From positions 124,001 to 188,000 of the forward strand of contig NZ_CAJPUY010000007.1 of NCBI RefSeq assembly GCF_905397275.1: 64,000 bases of DNA. The letters are read 5' to 3'. The notes beneath the pieces were generated by a model. That model saw only the letters and a list, made by a program, of their open reading frames with translations. It did no database searches and had not been told where the DNA came from. Both the position numbers and the translations under genes were made by a program. This document shows, piece after piece, positions 43,632-53,566 of the stretch. The number at the start of each line of letters is the position of its first letter. The stretch's first letter is position 1. This stretch comes from Cupriavidus yeoncheonensis (GTDB lineage Bacteria; Pseudomonadota; Gammaproteobacteria; Burkholderiales; Burkholderiaceae).

Positions 43632-44930
43632 ATGACGAATGGCGAGGACACAGGGTTCCTGCCGAAGTGGCGGTTGAAGACGGAAGGGGTCATCGGTCCG
43701 GATGAGCGGCTGCCTGCGGGGCAGACGCTGCTTGCCGGCATCCAGCACGTGGTGGCGATGTTCGGCTCCACCGCGATCGCGCCGATCCTGATGGGCTTCA
43801 ACCCGAATATCGCCATCCTGTTCTCTGGCATTGGCACGCTGATCTTCTTCCTGTGCGTGCGCGGCCGGGTGCCCAGCTATCTCGGCTCCAGCTTCGCGTT
43901 CATTGCCGTCGTGATCGCGGCCACGGGCTATGCCGGAAGCGGCCCCAATGCCAATATCCCGGTGGCCCTGGGCGGCATCATTGCCGCCGGCGCGCTGTAC
44001 ACGGTGATCGGGCTTGTGGTGCAGGCGGTCGGCTATGGCTGGGTCGAACGGTTGATGCCGCCGGTCGTCACCGGAGCGATCGTTGCGGCCATCGGCCTGA
44101 ACCTGGCCCCCGTCGCGGTAAAGGCTGTGAGTGGCTCTTCGTTCGACACCTGGGTGGGCCTGCTGACCGTACTGGCAGTCGGGCTGGTGGCAGTTCGCGC
44201 GCCGGGAATGGTCGGACGCCTTCCGGTGCTGATCGGCGGCCTGTTTGGCTACCTGATCTACTATGCCGGCGCGAATCAGATGGGTCTCGGCAAGCCGATC
44301 GATTTCTCGGGCGTGGCGGCCGCGGGCTGGTTCGGCCTGCCATCGTTCGCCTCGCCGGTGTTCGAGGCCAGCGCCATGCTGCTGATCGCCCCGGTGGCGA
44401 TCGTGCTGGTCGCTGAGAACCTCGGCCACATCAAGGCCATCGGGGTGATGACGGGGCGCAACCTTGATCCGTACATCGGCCGCGCCTTTATTGGCGACGG
44501 CGTCGCGACCATGCTGTCGGCCAGTGGCGGCGGCACGGGCGTCACCACGTATGCCGAGAACATGGGGGTGATGGCCGTTACCAAGATCTATTCGACGCTG
44601 ATCTTTGTCGTTGCGGCCGCGGTTGCCATCGTGCTCGGATTCTCGCCGAAGTTCGGCGCGCTGATCCTGACCATCCCGGGCCCGGTCATCGGCGGGCTGA
44701 CCATCGTGGTGTTCGGCCTGATTGCCGCCACGGCAGGACGTATCTGGGTCCAGAACCATGTGGACTTCTCCAGTTCGCGCAACCTCATCACGGTCGGCGC
44801 CACCCTGACCGTGGCCGCGGGCGACCTGACGCTGAAGCTCGGTGGCATGACGCTGGGCGGCATCGGCACCGCAACCTTTGGCTGCATCCTGCTCTACCAC
44901 CTGCTGGGCGAAGGCAACAAGGACGCGTAA
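43632..44930 (+). CDS. uracil/xanthine permease, NCS2 family
   Basis: A membrane transporter of about 432 residues with roughly 12-14 hydrophobic segments. It begins MTNGEDTGFLPKWRLKTEGV and continues with LLAGIQHVVAMFGSTAIAPI, the opening motif of UraA-type nucleobase:proton symporters. The family signature region with ATMLSASGGGTGVTTYAENM (near the middle) includes the Glu of the substrate site. Start choice: ATG 43626 and 43632 lie six bases apart; GGGAG is 7 bases before 43632, which is more natural. Uracil is the likeliest substrate by family; xanthine is possible. It stands alone between the ComEA-like gene (271 bp away) and cysM. Confidence 0.9.
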   Translation: MTNGEDTGFLPKWRLKTEGVIGPDERLPAGQTLLAGIQHVVAMFGSTAIAPILMGFNPNIAILFSGIGTLIFFLCVRGRVPSYLGSSFAFIAVVIAATGYAGSGPNANIPVALGGIIAAGALYTVIGLVVQAVGYGWVERLMPPVVTGAIVAAIGLNLAPVAVKAVSGSSFDTWVGLLTVLAVGLVAVRAPGMVGRLPVLIGGLFGYLIYYAGANQMGLGKPIDFSGVAAAGWFGLPSFASPVFEASAMLLIAPVAIVLVAENLGHIKAIGVMTGRNLDPYIGRAFIGDGVATMLSASGGGTGVTTYAENMGVMAVTKIYSTLIFVVAAAVAIVLGFSPKFGALILTIPGPVIGGLTIVVFGLIAATAGRIWVQNHVDFSSSRNLITVGATLTVAAGDLTLKLGGMTLGGIGTATFGCILLYHLLGEGNKDA

Positions 44931-45027
44931 GCGCGAGCGGCCCCACCGGGAGTGGGCCTAAGCGGCCGCTTCCGGCGCGCTGCGAGGGCCTGGTTTACAA
45001 TGTGCGGGACCAATTCCACCCCGCACC

Positions 45028-45930
45028 ATGGCCTACAAGACAATCGAAGACACCATCGGCAATACGCCGCTGGTCAGACTGCAGCGCATTCCCGGTGCCG
45101 CCAACGACGCGCGCGGCAATGTCATCCTGGGCAAGCTTGAGGGCAACAACCCGGCCGGGTCGGTCAAGGATCGCCCGGCGGTGTCGATGATCGCCCGCGC
45201 CGAGGCACGTGGCCGCATCAAGCCCGGCGACACGCTGATCGAAGCCACTTCCGGCAACACTGGCATCGCGCTCGCCATGGCTGCGGCAATCCGCGGCTAC
45301 AAGATGGTGCTGATCATGCCGGAAGATCTCAGCCTGGAGCGCCGCCAGAGCATGGCCGCCTATGGCGCCGAGATTATCCTGACTCCGGTGAAGGGCGGCA
45401 TGGAATATGCGCGCGATCTGGCGGATTCGATGGAGCGCGACGGCAAGGGCGTCATCCTGGATCAGTTCGCCAATCCGGACAATCCGCTGGCCCACTACGA
45501 AACGACCGGGCCAGAGATCTGGCGCGATACGGAAGGCCGGATCACGCATTTCGTTTCGGCGATGGGTACGACCGGGACCATTACCGGCGTTTCGCGCTAC
45601 CTGAAGGAGCAGAACCGCGCCATCCAGATCATCGGCGCTCAGCCGGCGGAAGGTTCGCGGATTCCAGGCATTCGGAAGTGGCCTGAGGCTTATCTGCCCA
45701 AGATCTACGATCCCAAGCATATCGACCGCACTGAGCCCGTCAGTCAGGGCGACGCCGAGCACATGGCGCGGCGGATGGCGAGCGAGGAAGGCATTTTTTG
45801 CGGGATCTCGGCTGCCGGGGCCCTGTGCGTGGCCTTGCGCATCGCCGAAGAGGTGGAAAACGCGACGATCGTTTTCGTGGTCTGCGACCGGGGCGACCGG
45901 TATCTGTCCACCGGGGTATTTCCCGCCTGA
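45028..45930 (+). CDS. cysM: cysteine synthase B (O-acetylserine sulfhydrylase B)
   Basis: A 300-residue PLP enzyme making cysteine from O-acetylserine and sulphide, or S-sulphocysteine from thiosulphate. Motifs: TIGNTPLVRLQRIPG near the N-terminus, PLP lysine in NNPAGSVKDRPAVSM, EATSGNTGIALAMAAA binding the cofactor phosphate, and SAMGTTGTITGVSRYLKE. Length and the ERRQSMAAYGAEI segment fit CysM rather than CysK. The convergent LPS gene operon ends 78 bp beyond its stop. Confidence 0.95.
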   Translation: MAYKTIEDTIGNTPLVRLQRIPGAANDARGNVILGKLEGNNPAGSVKDRPAVSMIARAEARGRIKPGDTLIEATSGNTGIALAMAAAIRGYKMVLIMPEDLSLERRQSMAAYGAEIILTPVKGGMEYARDLADSMERDGKGVILDQFANPDNPLAHYETTGPEIWRDTEGRITHFVSAMGTTGTITGVSRYLKEQNRAIQIIGAQPAEGSRIPGIRKWPEAYLPKIYDPKHIDRTEPVSQGDAEHMARRMASEEGIFCGISAAGALCVALRIAEEVENATIVFVVCDRGDRYLSTGVFPA

Positions 45931-46008
45931 CGGACGGCATCTTCACGGTTCCCCGTATCCAGGCATGCGGCGACTGGCTGGCCAGTCGCCGCATATCAAC
46001 GTGTCAGC

Positions 46009-47040
46009 CTATGCCGCGGATTTGTCCCGGATCCAGCCCTGGACAATGTCAAAGACGGACTGCGGACTGAGTTGAACCATGCAGTCGCAGGTGATGGTTT
46101 CGAGCTTTTCGCAATCCGTGCAACTCTTCTCCCGCACCAGATTCTGAGCCTTGGTCCCCAGCGCCGCCCACCTGCCCGGGTGCATCGGACGCGTGGGCGG
46201 AAACAGCCCCAGTGTTCGTTGCCCAATCGCGGCCGACAGGTGCAGCGGGCCAGTGCCGCTCGCAATCAGGCCATCAGCCTGACGGATGAATGCCGTAAGC
46301 TGGCCCAGCGTCTGCGTACCACAAAGGTTCGTAACGTTTGGCTGTTCCAGCAGTGCGCCGCCATTGGCCTTCAGCCATTCTCCTTCCTTGGCACTGCCCG
46401 TCAGCCAGAGATGGACATCCGCTTTCCCTGACAGCATCCTGGCGAGCGTTGCATAGTGCTCGATCGGCCATTCCCGGCCATGTCCGTTGGACTTGGTGTG
46501 GAGAACGAGATTGAAGGCATAGCGGCCCTGCATTTCCGCAATCGCCCTGTCCATCGGGATATCGAAGTGGTACAGACCGGGAATCTGCTCGATCGAGGGG
46601 ATGTCACGGCTTCCATACGGGCGCAGGAAACGGAAATTGATCTGCGCCTCGTGATCTTCCGTGGTGCTCTTGCTGAAGCGCACTCTCCGGTTGCAGTAGA
46701 ACAGCAGGTAGAGCTTCTGGCGGGCATTGCCGATCCGGTGCCGGATGCCGGCGCGAAAGGCGGCCATTGCCAGCTTGCGATCCGGCTGCGCCAGGATGAC
46801 GGTATCGATCCCCGACTTCTTCAGAAAGTCGGCTGGTGCATCGGCAATGCTTTCCAGTTCGATGACGTCGTCGATGTCGGTGCAGAGACGGACCAGCGGC
46901 GCCGCATAGGCGCGGCAAAGAAAGCTGATCTTTGCTTTCGGGTTCAATTGCCTCAGTCGAGCGACCATGGGCAAAGTCAGTACTATGTCGCCGATATTGT
47001 CGGTGCGGCTGACCAGTATGTGGGTGCTTCGAATTGCCAT
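46009..47040 (-). CDS. glycosyltransferase family 9 (heptosyltransferase-like)
   Basis: A 343-residue GT9 protein. The N-terminal ILVSRTDNIGDIVLTLPMVA is the hallmark of ADP-heptose:LPS heptosyltransferases. The C-terminal nucleotide-binding part has LTAFIRQADGLIASGTGPLH and LSAAIGQRTLGLFPPTRPMH. Four cysteines near the end (CTDCEKLETITCDC) could bind metal or form disulphides, which is unusual for the family. It is the last gene of a three-gene minus-strand operon (49207 to 46009), following the GT8 gene by 44 bp. It likely adds a heptose or another core sugar to LPS. Confidence 0.88.
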   Translation of the reverse strand: MAIRSTHILVSRTDNIGDIVLTLPMVARLRQLNPKAKISFLCRAYAAPLVRLCTDIDDVIELESIADAPADFLKKSGIDTVILAQPDRKLAMAAFRAGIRHRIGNARQKLYLLFYCNRRVRFSKSTTEDHEAQINFRFLRPYGSRDIPSIEQIPGLYHFDIPMDRAIAEMQGRYAFNLVLHTKSNGHGREWPIEHYATLARMLSGKADVHLWLTGSAKEGEWLKANGGALLEQPNVTNLCGTQTLGQLTAFIRQADGLIASGTGPLHLSAAIGQRTLGLFPPTRPMHPGRWAALGTKAQNLVREKSCTDCEKLETITCDCMVQLSPQSVFDIVQGWIRDKSAA

Positions 47041-47084
47041 TTATCTTCGATGTGAGAACAGGGTGGTGTCATGCCTTCCGGGCA

Positions 47085-48080
47085 TTACCGCTGCGCCCGC
47101 TTGCGCAAATACCGCAAATACCACTTCAGGCTTTCCACAGGTTTTCCCTGGCGGAACATGAAGCGCGAATGCATGCGCATTTCCTTGGTGTTCCTCGGCT
47201 CCGGATCGAGTGGCTTGTCGTGCCACGGTGACAACGCCAGATACTTGCGGAACATTGTCCGGGCCTCATGTCCGCTCCAGTCGGCCCATGGTTTGACCGA
47301 GCCTGCGAAATGGATGAAGACCGCCTTGCCGACCGGACGCATCGCGAAGCTGTTGACGTTCAGGTCGTGGATCAGGTCGTACAGGTAGTTCCAGCGTGGC
47401 GATATGTACCTGGCGCGGCCATTGAGCACTTTATTGAGCGCGTCCTGGTCGTTGAAGCGCATGTCGGTGCTGGTATCGAGCAGGGCTTCCAGGGTTTGCG
47501 GCGTGATGTTTTCGGCCAGCCACTTCTCGATATTCATGAACAGCACGCCGCCGTTGAAGTACTCCTCACGGGCCAGGCCCAGTGCGGCAACGCGGCGGCG
47601 CAGCGTGACAGGCGCGTCAGGCACGACGACTGCAATGTCGTTGCTGATGTCCATGTCGACCAGCTCGTCGAGGCGGCCGACACACAGGATGTCCGCGTCG
47701 AGGTACAGCACACGCTCGGTCTGGCCGCGCAGCACTTCGGGAATCACCAGCCGCGTGAATATCGACAGCGAGTAGTGCGAGTGCCCGAGGAAATGCGAGA
47801 ACTGCGTGAACGACGCCAGATCGAGCAGATGCAGCTGCGTGCTGACCGGGTACATCTCTTCCAGTTGCTTCAGGCGGCGTTGATTGTCTTCCAGCGCCGA
47901 GAACGTCAGCACGTGGAACGTGAAATGCTGCCCCGGGTTGTTGTCGATGATCGAAGCGATGGTCGCGCCCATCGGCCGGAAGTAGTTGTCATCGACGCAG
48001 AAGGCAATGTGGAACGACGGCTTGCCGTTGCTGCCCGTCATCGGAGCGGGCGCAGGGCTGGTGGACGAGGTCAGGTTCAT
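47085..48080 (-). CDS. glycosyltransferase family 8 (LPS core glycosyltransferase)
   Basis: A 331-residue GT8 enzyme read from ATG 48080 (MNLTSSTSPAPAPMTGSNGK); the ORF continues upstream inside the neighbour and is not real there. The catalytic core starts HIAFCVDDNYFRPMGATIAS and contains the DxD metal-binding motif in RVLYLDADILCVG. The acceptor-side region YFNGGVLFMNIEKW and the later HFAGSVKPW are typical of WaaJ/WaaO-like glucosyl- or galactosyltransferases. A C-terminal basic extension (SLKWYLRYLRKRAQR) may contact the membrane. Its start overlaps the preceding GT9 stop by 4 bp (48077-48080). Confidence 0.9.
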   Translation of the reverse strand: MNLTSSTSPAPAPMTGSNGKPSFHIAFCVDDNYFRPMGATIASIIDNNPGQHFTFHVLTFSALEDNQRRLKQLEEMYPVSTQLHLLDLASFTQFSHFLGHSHYSLSIFTRLVIPEVLRGQTERVLYLDADILCVGRLDELVDMDISNDIAVVVPDAPVTLRRRVAALGLAREEYFNGGVLFMNIEKWLAENITPQTLEALLDTSTDMRFNDQDALNKVLNGRARYISPRWNYLYDLIHDLNVNSFAMRPVGKAVFIHFAGSVKPWADWSGHEARTMFRKYLALSPWHDKPLDPEPRNTKEMRMHSRFMFRQGKPVESLKWYLRYLRKRAQR

Positions 48081-49207
48081 GGCATGGCCTTCATGACTTG
48101 TTCGACGGTGACGGCCTTGACCCAGTCCCGTCGGTTTGCGGCGGTGATGACCGTGCTGTTGTCGCGGTCGATCGGCACCCATTCCGGGTTTTTCTGGCGC
48201 ATCAGCGCAATGACGGGCACATGCACGGCATTGGCCAGGTGCATCACGGCCGTTTCCACCGAGATGATCAGGTCGCATTGCGCCAGGATGGCTGGCAGCT
48301 GGAAGAAGTTGTCTTCGGCGCTGAACAGCTCGGTGCGCGCGAGGCCGTATCCGCCGATGACCTCACGGGCATGGGCCAGCTCCTGCGGCACGGCATTGAC
48401 AATAAAGCAGCTGTCGCGCCAGTGCGGCTGCTGCTGCATGCCCTGGATCAGGGCTGCGACCTGTTCCAGCGTCCAGCAGCGCTTTTTCGTCTTGGCATAG
48501 GGGTTGATGAAGACGAGCTTTCCCTGGCGCGGGACAAAGCCCCAGGCGGCCAGTGTGTCCTGCGCATACTGTTGCCATCGCGCGGGGATGTCGACAAACG
48601 GGAAGCGCTCAGCTGCGCCGACTTCCAGTCCGCTGATCTGTCGGAACCAGTGGGCGTACACGTCGCTGATGTGCTGCGGCGCGGACCGGTCGACCTTGTA
48701 CGGCGGAATCGATGCGTTGAGCTTCCGGTAGGCAAACAGATGGTGCGGCTGATAGAAACGGACCGGCCGCGTCATGCCGACCACGAAGCCGTCAGGGCTG
48801 ATCGCGCGCGCGAGGTTGGCGTACTGATGCGGGCGCAGCGTCGCCAGCGACACCACGATCGGGTAGTGCTCCTGCCGGGCCTCGCGAATGGATTCCTCGT
48901 AGAGTTCGGGGCTGTACGTGCGCGTATAGACCTTGCTGAAGAACGGGCACGCGGCGACCCAGTCATAGAGCGAGTACTTGCGGAGATATTCCCAGGCCTT
49001 GGCGTCGCTGGTGCGACGGACTTCATCGACCCAGAGATGGATTTCCAGGTGCGGGTTTGCCTGCGCGAAGGCCTTGAAGAAGTTTTGCAGATAGGTGAAG
49101 TCGCCCAGGGCAAGGTGGGCGATAAACAGTATTTTCTTTGACTGCTTCAGCAAATCTGCGGGAATCAGGGTCTGGGGTTGTGTCACGAATGGCTCGCGGG
49201 AAGTCAC
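48077..49207 (-). CDS. glycosyltransferase family 9 (heptosyltransferase-like), first gene of LPS operon
   Basis: A 376-residue GT9-related protein. The opening KKILFIAHLALGDFTYLQNF is a variant of the heptosyltransferase start, with GD retained but RxDxxGD changed to HLALGD. The C-terminal segment LPAILAQCDLIISVETAVMH and LANAVHVPVIALMRQKNPEW matches the nucleotide-sugar binding half, with Glu in place of the usual GTGP motif. It is therefore a divergent member, and its donor may not be ADP-heptose. It leads the three-gene operon GT9-GT8-GT9 and overlaps the GT8 gene by 4 bp. Confidence 0.85.
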   Translation of the reverse strand: MTSREPFVTQPQTLIPADLLKQSKKILFIAHLALGDFTYLQNFFKAFAQANPHLEIHLWVDEVRRTSDAKAWEYLRKYSLYDWVAACPFFSKVYTRTYSPELYEESIREARQEHYPIVVSLATLRPHQYANLARAISPDGFVVGMTRPVRFYQPHHLFAYRKLNASIPPYKVDRSAPQHISDVYAHWFRQISGLEVGAAERFPFVDIPARWQQYAQDTLAAWGFVPRQGKLVFINPYAKTKKRCWTLEQVAALIQGMQQQPHWRDSCFIVNAVPQELAHAREVIGGYGLARTELFSAEDNFFQLPAILAQCDLIISVETAVMHLANAVHVPVIALMRQKNPEWVPIDRDNSTVITAANRRDWVKAVTVEQVMKAMP

Positions 49208-49298
49208 GTGGCGTCAGGCCGCTATTGTAAGGGAGGGCACCGATTGGTCCGGAAATTGCGGTGGCTTTTGGCGCACAATTGGCGCGCGCAATGACTCG

Positions 49299-49324
49299 GC
49301 CTGCCAGCCTAGAGGCTGGCAGGC
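49299..49324. repeat. perfect 12-bp hairpin between mltB and the glycosyltransferase operon
   Basis: GCCTGCCAGCCT (49299-49310) and AGGCTGGCAGGC (49313-49324) with a 2-nt centre. No T-run follows on either strand, so it is weak as an intrinsic terminator. It lies 28 bp beyond the mltB stop on the minus strand and probably protects that 3' end or gives modest termination. Confidence 0.6.
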
Positions 49325-49351
49325 GGCAAAGTGCGCCGTGATGGCCGGGCG

Positions 49352-50458
49352 TCAGCCCATTGCGGCCTTGACGGCCTCGCCCAGCTGGTACACCGCCAGC
49401 GCGTAGAAAAAGCTGCGGTTGTAGCGGGTCAGCACATAGAAATTGCGCAGGCCGATCATGTACTCGGTGGGCTGGTCGGGCGTCGGCAGGTCCACCACCA
49501 GGACGCCGGTTTCGCCTTCGCGCACCAGGTCGACGGGCTCATCGAGCTTCAGGCCGGCCCTGGTCAGCTGGTTCAGCGTCCGCGTCGGCCACGGTTCCCC
49601 GTCCGCGGCCGCGGCCGCGATGCCGCGGCTGCCTTCATCCGCGGCCAGGCGCCAGACCACGGGCCGGTTGGCCTCCCAGCCGTGCAGCTGGAGAAAGCGC
49701 CCGACGCTGCCGATGGCGTCGGCAGGGCTGTTGCGCAGGTCGATGCGCCCGTTGCCGTCATAGTCGACCGCGTACTCGCGCAGGCTGGTCGGCATGAACT
49801 GCGGGATGCCGATGGCGCCAGCGTAGGAGCCGAGCACCGAAAAGACGTCGGTGCGGGTGTCGCGGCACCACAGCAGGTAGTCCGCGAGCTGGTTGCGGAA
49901 AAGCGTGGTCCTGGCGTCGCGGTTGGGCGTGGACGGGTAGTCGAAGGCCAGCGTCGAGAGCGAGTCGATCACGCGGAACGTGCCCATGTCGCGCCCATAG
50001 ATCGTCTCGACGCCGATGATGCCGACGATGACGGAGGCCGGCACGCCGAACTCCGCCTCGGCGCGGCGCAGGGTGTCGCGGTTCTCCTGCCAGAAGCGCA
50101 CGCCCGCGTTGATGCGGATCGGCTCGATGAAGCGCGAGCGGTAGGCGCGCCAGCTTTTGCGCCCGGGCGTGGTCGGCGGCAGGATCAGGCGTGCCACGGT
50201 GGCGGAATAGACGGCTTGTCCGAACCAGCTTTCCAGCGTGCCGCGGTCGAAGCCGTGGCGGGTCACCATCTCGTCGATGAAGGCCCGCGTCTGTGCGTTG
50301 TCGCGATAGCGCCCGGGTTCGATTTCTTCTTCCCGTACGCTCACGCGGCGCTTGCCGGCGGCGAGGAGGTTGGGCGAGAGGCCGCAGAGTCCCAGTGCGG
50401 CAGCGGATAGCGCGGCGCCCAGCAACGGGCGACGCAATGAACGCTGGGTGTCGGTCAT
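49352..50458 (-). CDS. mltB: membrane-bound lytic murein transglycosylase B
   Basis: A 368-residue enzyme that cleaves peptidoglycan to 1,6-anhydro-muropeptides. Start ATG 50458 gives MTDTQRSLRRPLLGAALSAA, a twin-Arg-containing signal region with hydrophobic AALGLCGLSPNLLAAG. The single cysteine lies in GLCGLS, which is not a strict lipobox, so lipid anchoring is uncertain. The catalytic Glu is in VGIIGVETIYGRDMGTF. The substrate groove is marked by GSYAGAIGIPQFMPTSLREY and DYDGNGRIDL. The fold and length match family GH103 (MltB). Before it lies a plus-strand HDAC-like gene in the divergent direction. Confidence 0.92.
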   Translation of the reverse strand: MTDTQRSLRRPLLGAALSAAALGLCGLSPNLLAAGKRRVSVREEEIEPGRYRDNAQTRAFIDEMVTRHGFDRGTLESWFGQAVYSATVARLILPPTTPGRKSWRAYRSRFIEPIRINAGVRFWQENRDTLRRAEAEFGVPASVIVGIIGVETIYGRDMGTFRVIDSLSTLAFDYPSTPNRDARTTLFRNQLADYLLWCRDTRTDVFSVLGSYAGAIGIPQFMPTSLREYAVDYDGNGRIDLRNSPADAIGSVGRFLQLHGWEANRPVVWRLAADEGSRGIAAAAADGEPWPTRTLNQLTRAGLKLDEPVDLVREGETGVLVVDLPTPDQPTEYMIGLRNFYVLTRYNRSFFYALAVYQLGEAVKAAMG

Positions 50459-50625
50459 GGTGTCCTTAGCAAGTCGCAGCGAGTATAGCGGATGGCACTC
50501 CGCTATTCCCCTCGCCATTCCCCCGCTATTCCCCCGCGAATGCGGCACCGCGACAGGCCTGGCGCGGCGCTGGCGGCCTTGTCCTGTGCTAACGTAACGC
50601 TTGGAGACAAAAAGCGAAATAAGAC

Positions 50626-51549
<924 letters not shown>

Positions 51550-51563
51550 GGAGGGAAGCCGGC

Positions 51564-52367
51564 ATGGCCGACACCGATCCGCGCGCGAACGCGCCGCTGC
51601 TGACCGAATCGCGCGACGCCGCCGGCGTGGCCCGGCTGACCATGAATCGCCCGGAGGCGTTCAACGCGCTGTCCGAACGCCTGCTCGACGAACTGGCCGG
51701 TGCCTTCGCCCGATTGGCCGCCGACGACACGGTGCGGGTCGTGGTGCTGGCCGGCGCGGGAAAGGCCTTCTGTGCGGGGCACGACCTGCGCGAAATGCGC
51801 GCCGAGCCGTCGCACGATTACTACCGGCGCCTGTTCGACCGCTGCACGCGCATGATGATGGCGATCCAGAAGATGCCGCAGCCGGTCATTGCGCGGGTGC
51901 ATGGCATCGCGACCGCGGCCGGTTGCCAGCTGGTGGCCATGTGCGACCTGGCCGTGGCCGCCGACGATGCGCGCTTTGCCGTCTCGGGCGTCAATCTCGG
52001 TTTGTTCTGTTCCACGCCCGGCGTGGCCCTGTCGCGCAACTTGTCGCGCAAGCAGGCCATGGAGATGCTGCTGACCGGCGACATGATCGACGCCGCGACC
52101 GCATGCGCCCGGGGCCTGATCAATCGTGTCGTGCCCCTGGCGCAGCTGGATGAGGAGGTGGCACGCCTGGCCGCCAGCATCTGCGCCAAGCCGGCGGCGG
52201 CGGTGGCGGCGGGCAAGGGGCTGTTCTACCGGCAGCTCGAAATGGGCATCGAGGCGGCCTACCAGCTGGCCGGACAGACCATGGCCTGCAACATGATGGA
52301 CGATTCGGCGCTGGAGGGCGTCCAGGCCTTCATCGACAAGAGGCCGCCGAGCTGGCGTGCATCATGA
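51564..52367 (+). CDS. enoyl-CoA hydratase/isomerase family protein
   Basis: A 267-residue crotonase-fold protein. N-terminal VARLTMNRPEAFNALSERLL and the oxyanion-hole segment VVLAGAGKAFCAGHDLREMR match the family, followed by ARVHGIATAAGCQLVAMCDL. At the usual catalytic Glu of the second helix the sequence is Cys-Ser-Thr-Pro (FCSTPGVALSRN), as in ECHDC3-like members. It may therefore not be a classical hydratase. Ribosome site AGGAGG is just before ATG 51564. It is coupled to the HDAC-like gene upstream. A role in fatty or branched acyl-CoA turnover is likely, but the substrate is unknown. Confidence 0.87.
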   Translation: MADTDPRANAPLLTESRDAAGVARLTMNRPEAFNALSERLLDELAGAFARLAADDTVRVVVLAGAGKAFCAGHDLREMRAEPSHDYYRRLFDRCTRMMMAIQKMPQPVIARVHGIATAAGCQLVAMCDLAVAADDARFAVSGVNLGLFCSTPGVALSRNLSRKQAMEMLLTGDMIDAATACARGLINRVVPLAQLDEEVARLAASICAKPAAAVAAGKGLFYRQLEMGIEAAYQLAGQTMACNMMDDSALEGVQAFIDKRPPSWRAS

Positions 52368-52430
52368 GGCATATTGCGAGGCTCTATATGCCGTGAGCGC
52401 ATAAGGGAATCGGTAAAAATTCGTTTAAGG

Positions 52431-52464
52431 TATGAAGCGAATCGCTTAAAATGCTCGCTTCATA
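52431..52464 (+). promoter_or_regulatory. operator-like inverted repeat overlapping a -10 element upstream of metN
   Basis: TATGAAGCGA (52431-52440) and TCGCTTCATA (52455-52464) are perfect 10-bp inverted arms around a 14-bp centre. A further AAGCGA/TCGCTT pairing (52435-52447) is nested inside. TAAAAT (52447-52452), a 5/6 match to the -10 hexamer, falls between the arms. A repressor binding here would block transcription of metN; the protein is unknown. Confidence 0.6.
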
Positions 52465-52475
52465 AAAATAACGTG

Positions 52476-52520
52476 CGGCAACAGCGCTGGAGATTTTCTC
52501 GCCTGTTGCCGTTTTCTTTT
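52476..52520 (+). terminator. terminator-like hairpin in the metN leader (possible attenuator)
   Basis: CGGCAACAG (52476-52484) pairs with CTGTTGCCG (52503-52511), followed directly by TTTTCTTTT. It ends 11 bp before the metN ATG and lies downstream of the candidate promoter, so it would terminate metN transcripts rather than upstream ones. This suggests attenuation, by an unidentified signal. Confidence 0.6.
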
Positions 52521-52531
52521 GGTCACTTCTC

Positions 52532-53566
52532 ATGATCGAACTGCAAGGACTCTCGCAGCGTTTCCCCGGCGGATCGGGTGAAGTGCATGCATTGCGGGAC
52601 GTCAGCCTGTCCATCGGGGCGGGCGAGGTCTTCGGCATTATCGGCCGCAGCGGCGCCGGCAAGAGCACGCTCGTGCGGGCCATCAACCTGCTCAACCGCC
52701 CCACCGGCGGGCGCGTGATGGTTGCCGGGCAGGACCTGACCGCGCTGGACAACGGCGCGTTGCGCCTGGCGCGCCGCGACATCGGCATGATCTTCCAGCA
52801 CTTCAACCTGCTGTCGTCGCGCACGGTATTCCAGAACGTGGCGCTGCCGCTGGAACTGGCGGGCAAGTCGAAGTCGGAAATCGAGGACACCGTGCTGCCG
52901 CTGCTCGAACTGGTCGGGCTGTCGGCGCTGAAGGACCGCTATCCGGCGCAGATTTCCGGTGGCCAGAAGCAGCGAGTGGGCATTGCGCGCGCGCTGGCAA
53001 GCAAGCCCAAGGTGCTGCTGTCGGACGAGGCGACCTCCGCGCTGGACCCGGAGACCACGCGCTCGATCCTTGAGTTGCTCAAGCAGATCAACCGGGAACT
53101 GGGCCTGACCATCGTAATGATCACGCACCAGATGGAGGTGATCAAACAGGTCTGCGATCGCGTGGCCGTGCTCGAAGCCGGCCGCGTGGTGGAGGAAGGG
53201 CGCGTGATCGACGTGTTCCTGCGTCCGCAGCATGAAGTCACGCGCGCCATGATCGGCGACGTGATTGCGCAGGAACTGCCCGAGAGCGTGCTCAAGCGCG
53301 TGGAAAGCCGCCTGGGCAATGGGCGCGACCATGTCTACCGGCTTGCCTTTACCGGCGAGGGCGTGGACCAGCCGGTGCTGGCCCAGGCGATCCGCCGCTA
53401 TGGGCTCGACTTCAATATCCTGCATGGCCATATCGATGAAATCCAGGGTCAGGCCTTTGGCTCGCTGGCGATCATGGCGACTGGCGACCTGGCCGACGTG
53501 AAGGCGGCAATGGAATACCTGCAGCAACAAGGCGTGGTGGTGGAGGAGATCGAACATGTTGTCTGA
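52532..53566 (+). CDS. metN: D,L-methionine ABC transporter, ATP-binding protein
   Basis: A 344-residue ABC ATPase that drives methionine uptake. Motifs: Walker [10 protein letters not shown] (near residue 39), signature [15 protein letters not shown], Walker [16 protein letters not shown] and switch His in [10 protein letters not shown]. After the ATPase domain comes the C-terminal NIL domain (residues about 265-340; [20 protein letters not shown]), which senses methionine and inhibits transport. It is followed by metI with an 11-bp overlap and by metQ, giving a complete MetNIQ importer. No ribosome site of note precedes ATG 52532; the hairpin-rich leader may control access. Confidence 0.95.
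   Translation: MIELQGLSQRFPGGSGEVHALRDVSLSIGAGEVFGIIGRSGAGKSTLVRAINLLNRPTGGRVMVAGQDLTALDNGALRLARRDIGMIFQHFNLLSSRTVFQNVALPLELAGKSKSEIEDTVLPLLELVGLSALKDRYPAQISGGQKQRVGIARALASKPKVLLSDEATSALDPETTRSILELLKQINRELGLTIVMITHQMEVIKQVCDRVAVLEAGRVVEEGRVIDVFLRPQHEVTRAMIGDVIAQELPESVLKRVESRLGNGRDHVYRLAFTGEGVDQPVLAQAIRRYGLDFNILHGHIDEIQGQAFGSLAIMATGDLADVKAAMEYLQQQGVVVEEIEHVV

Noticed and set aside
49299-49324. A REP-type element or intrinsic terminator with full strength
   Set aside because: Perfect hairpin but single copy in the window and without a T-run, so it is listed only as a hairpin.
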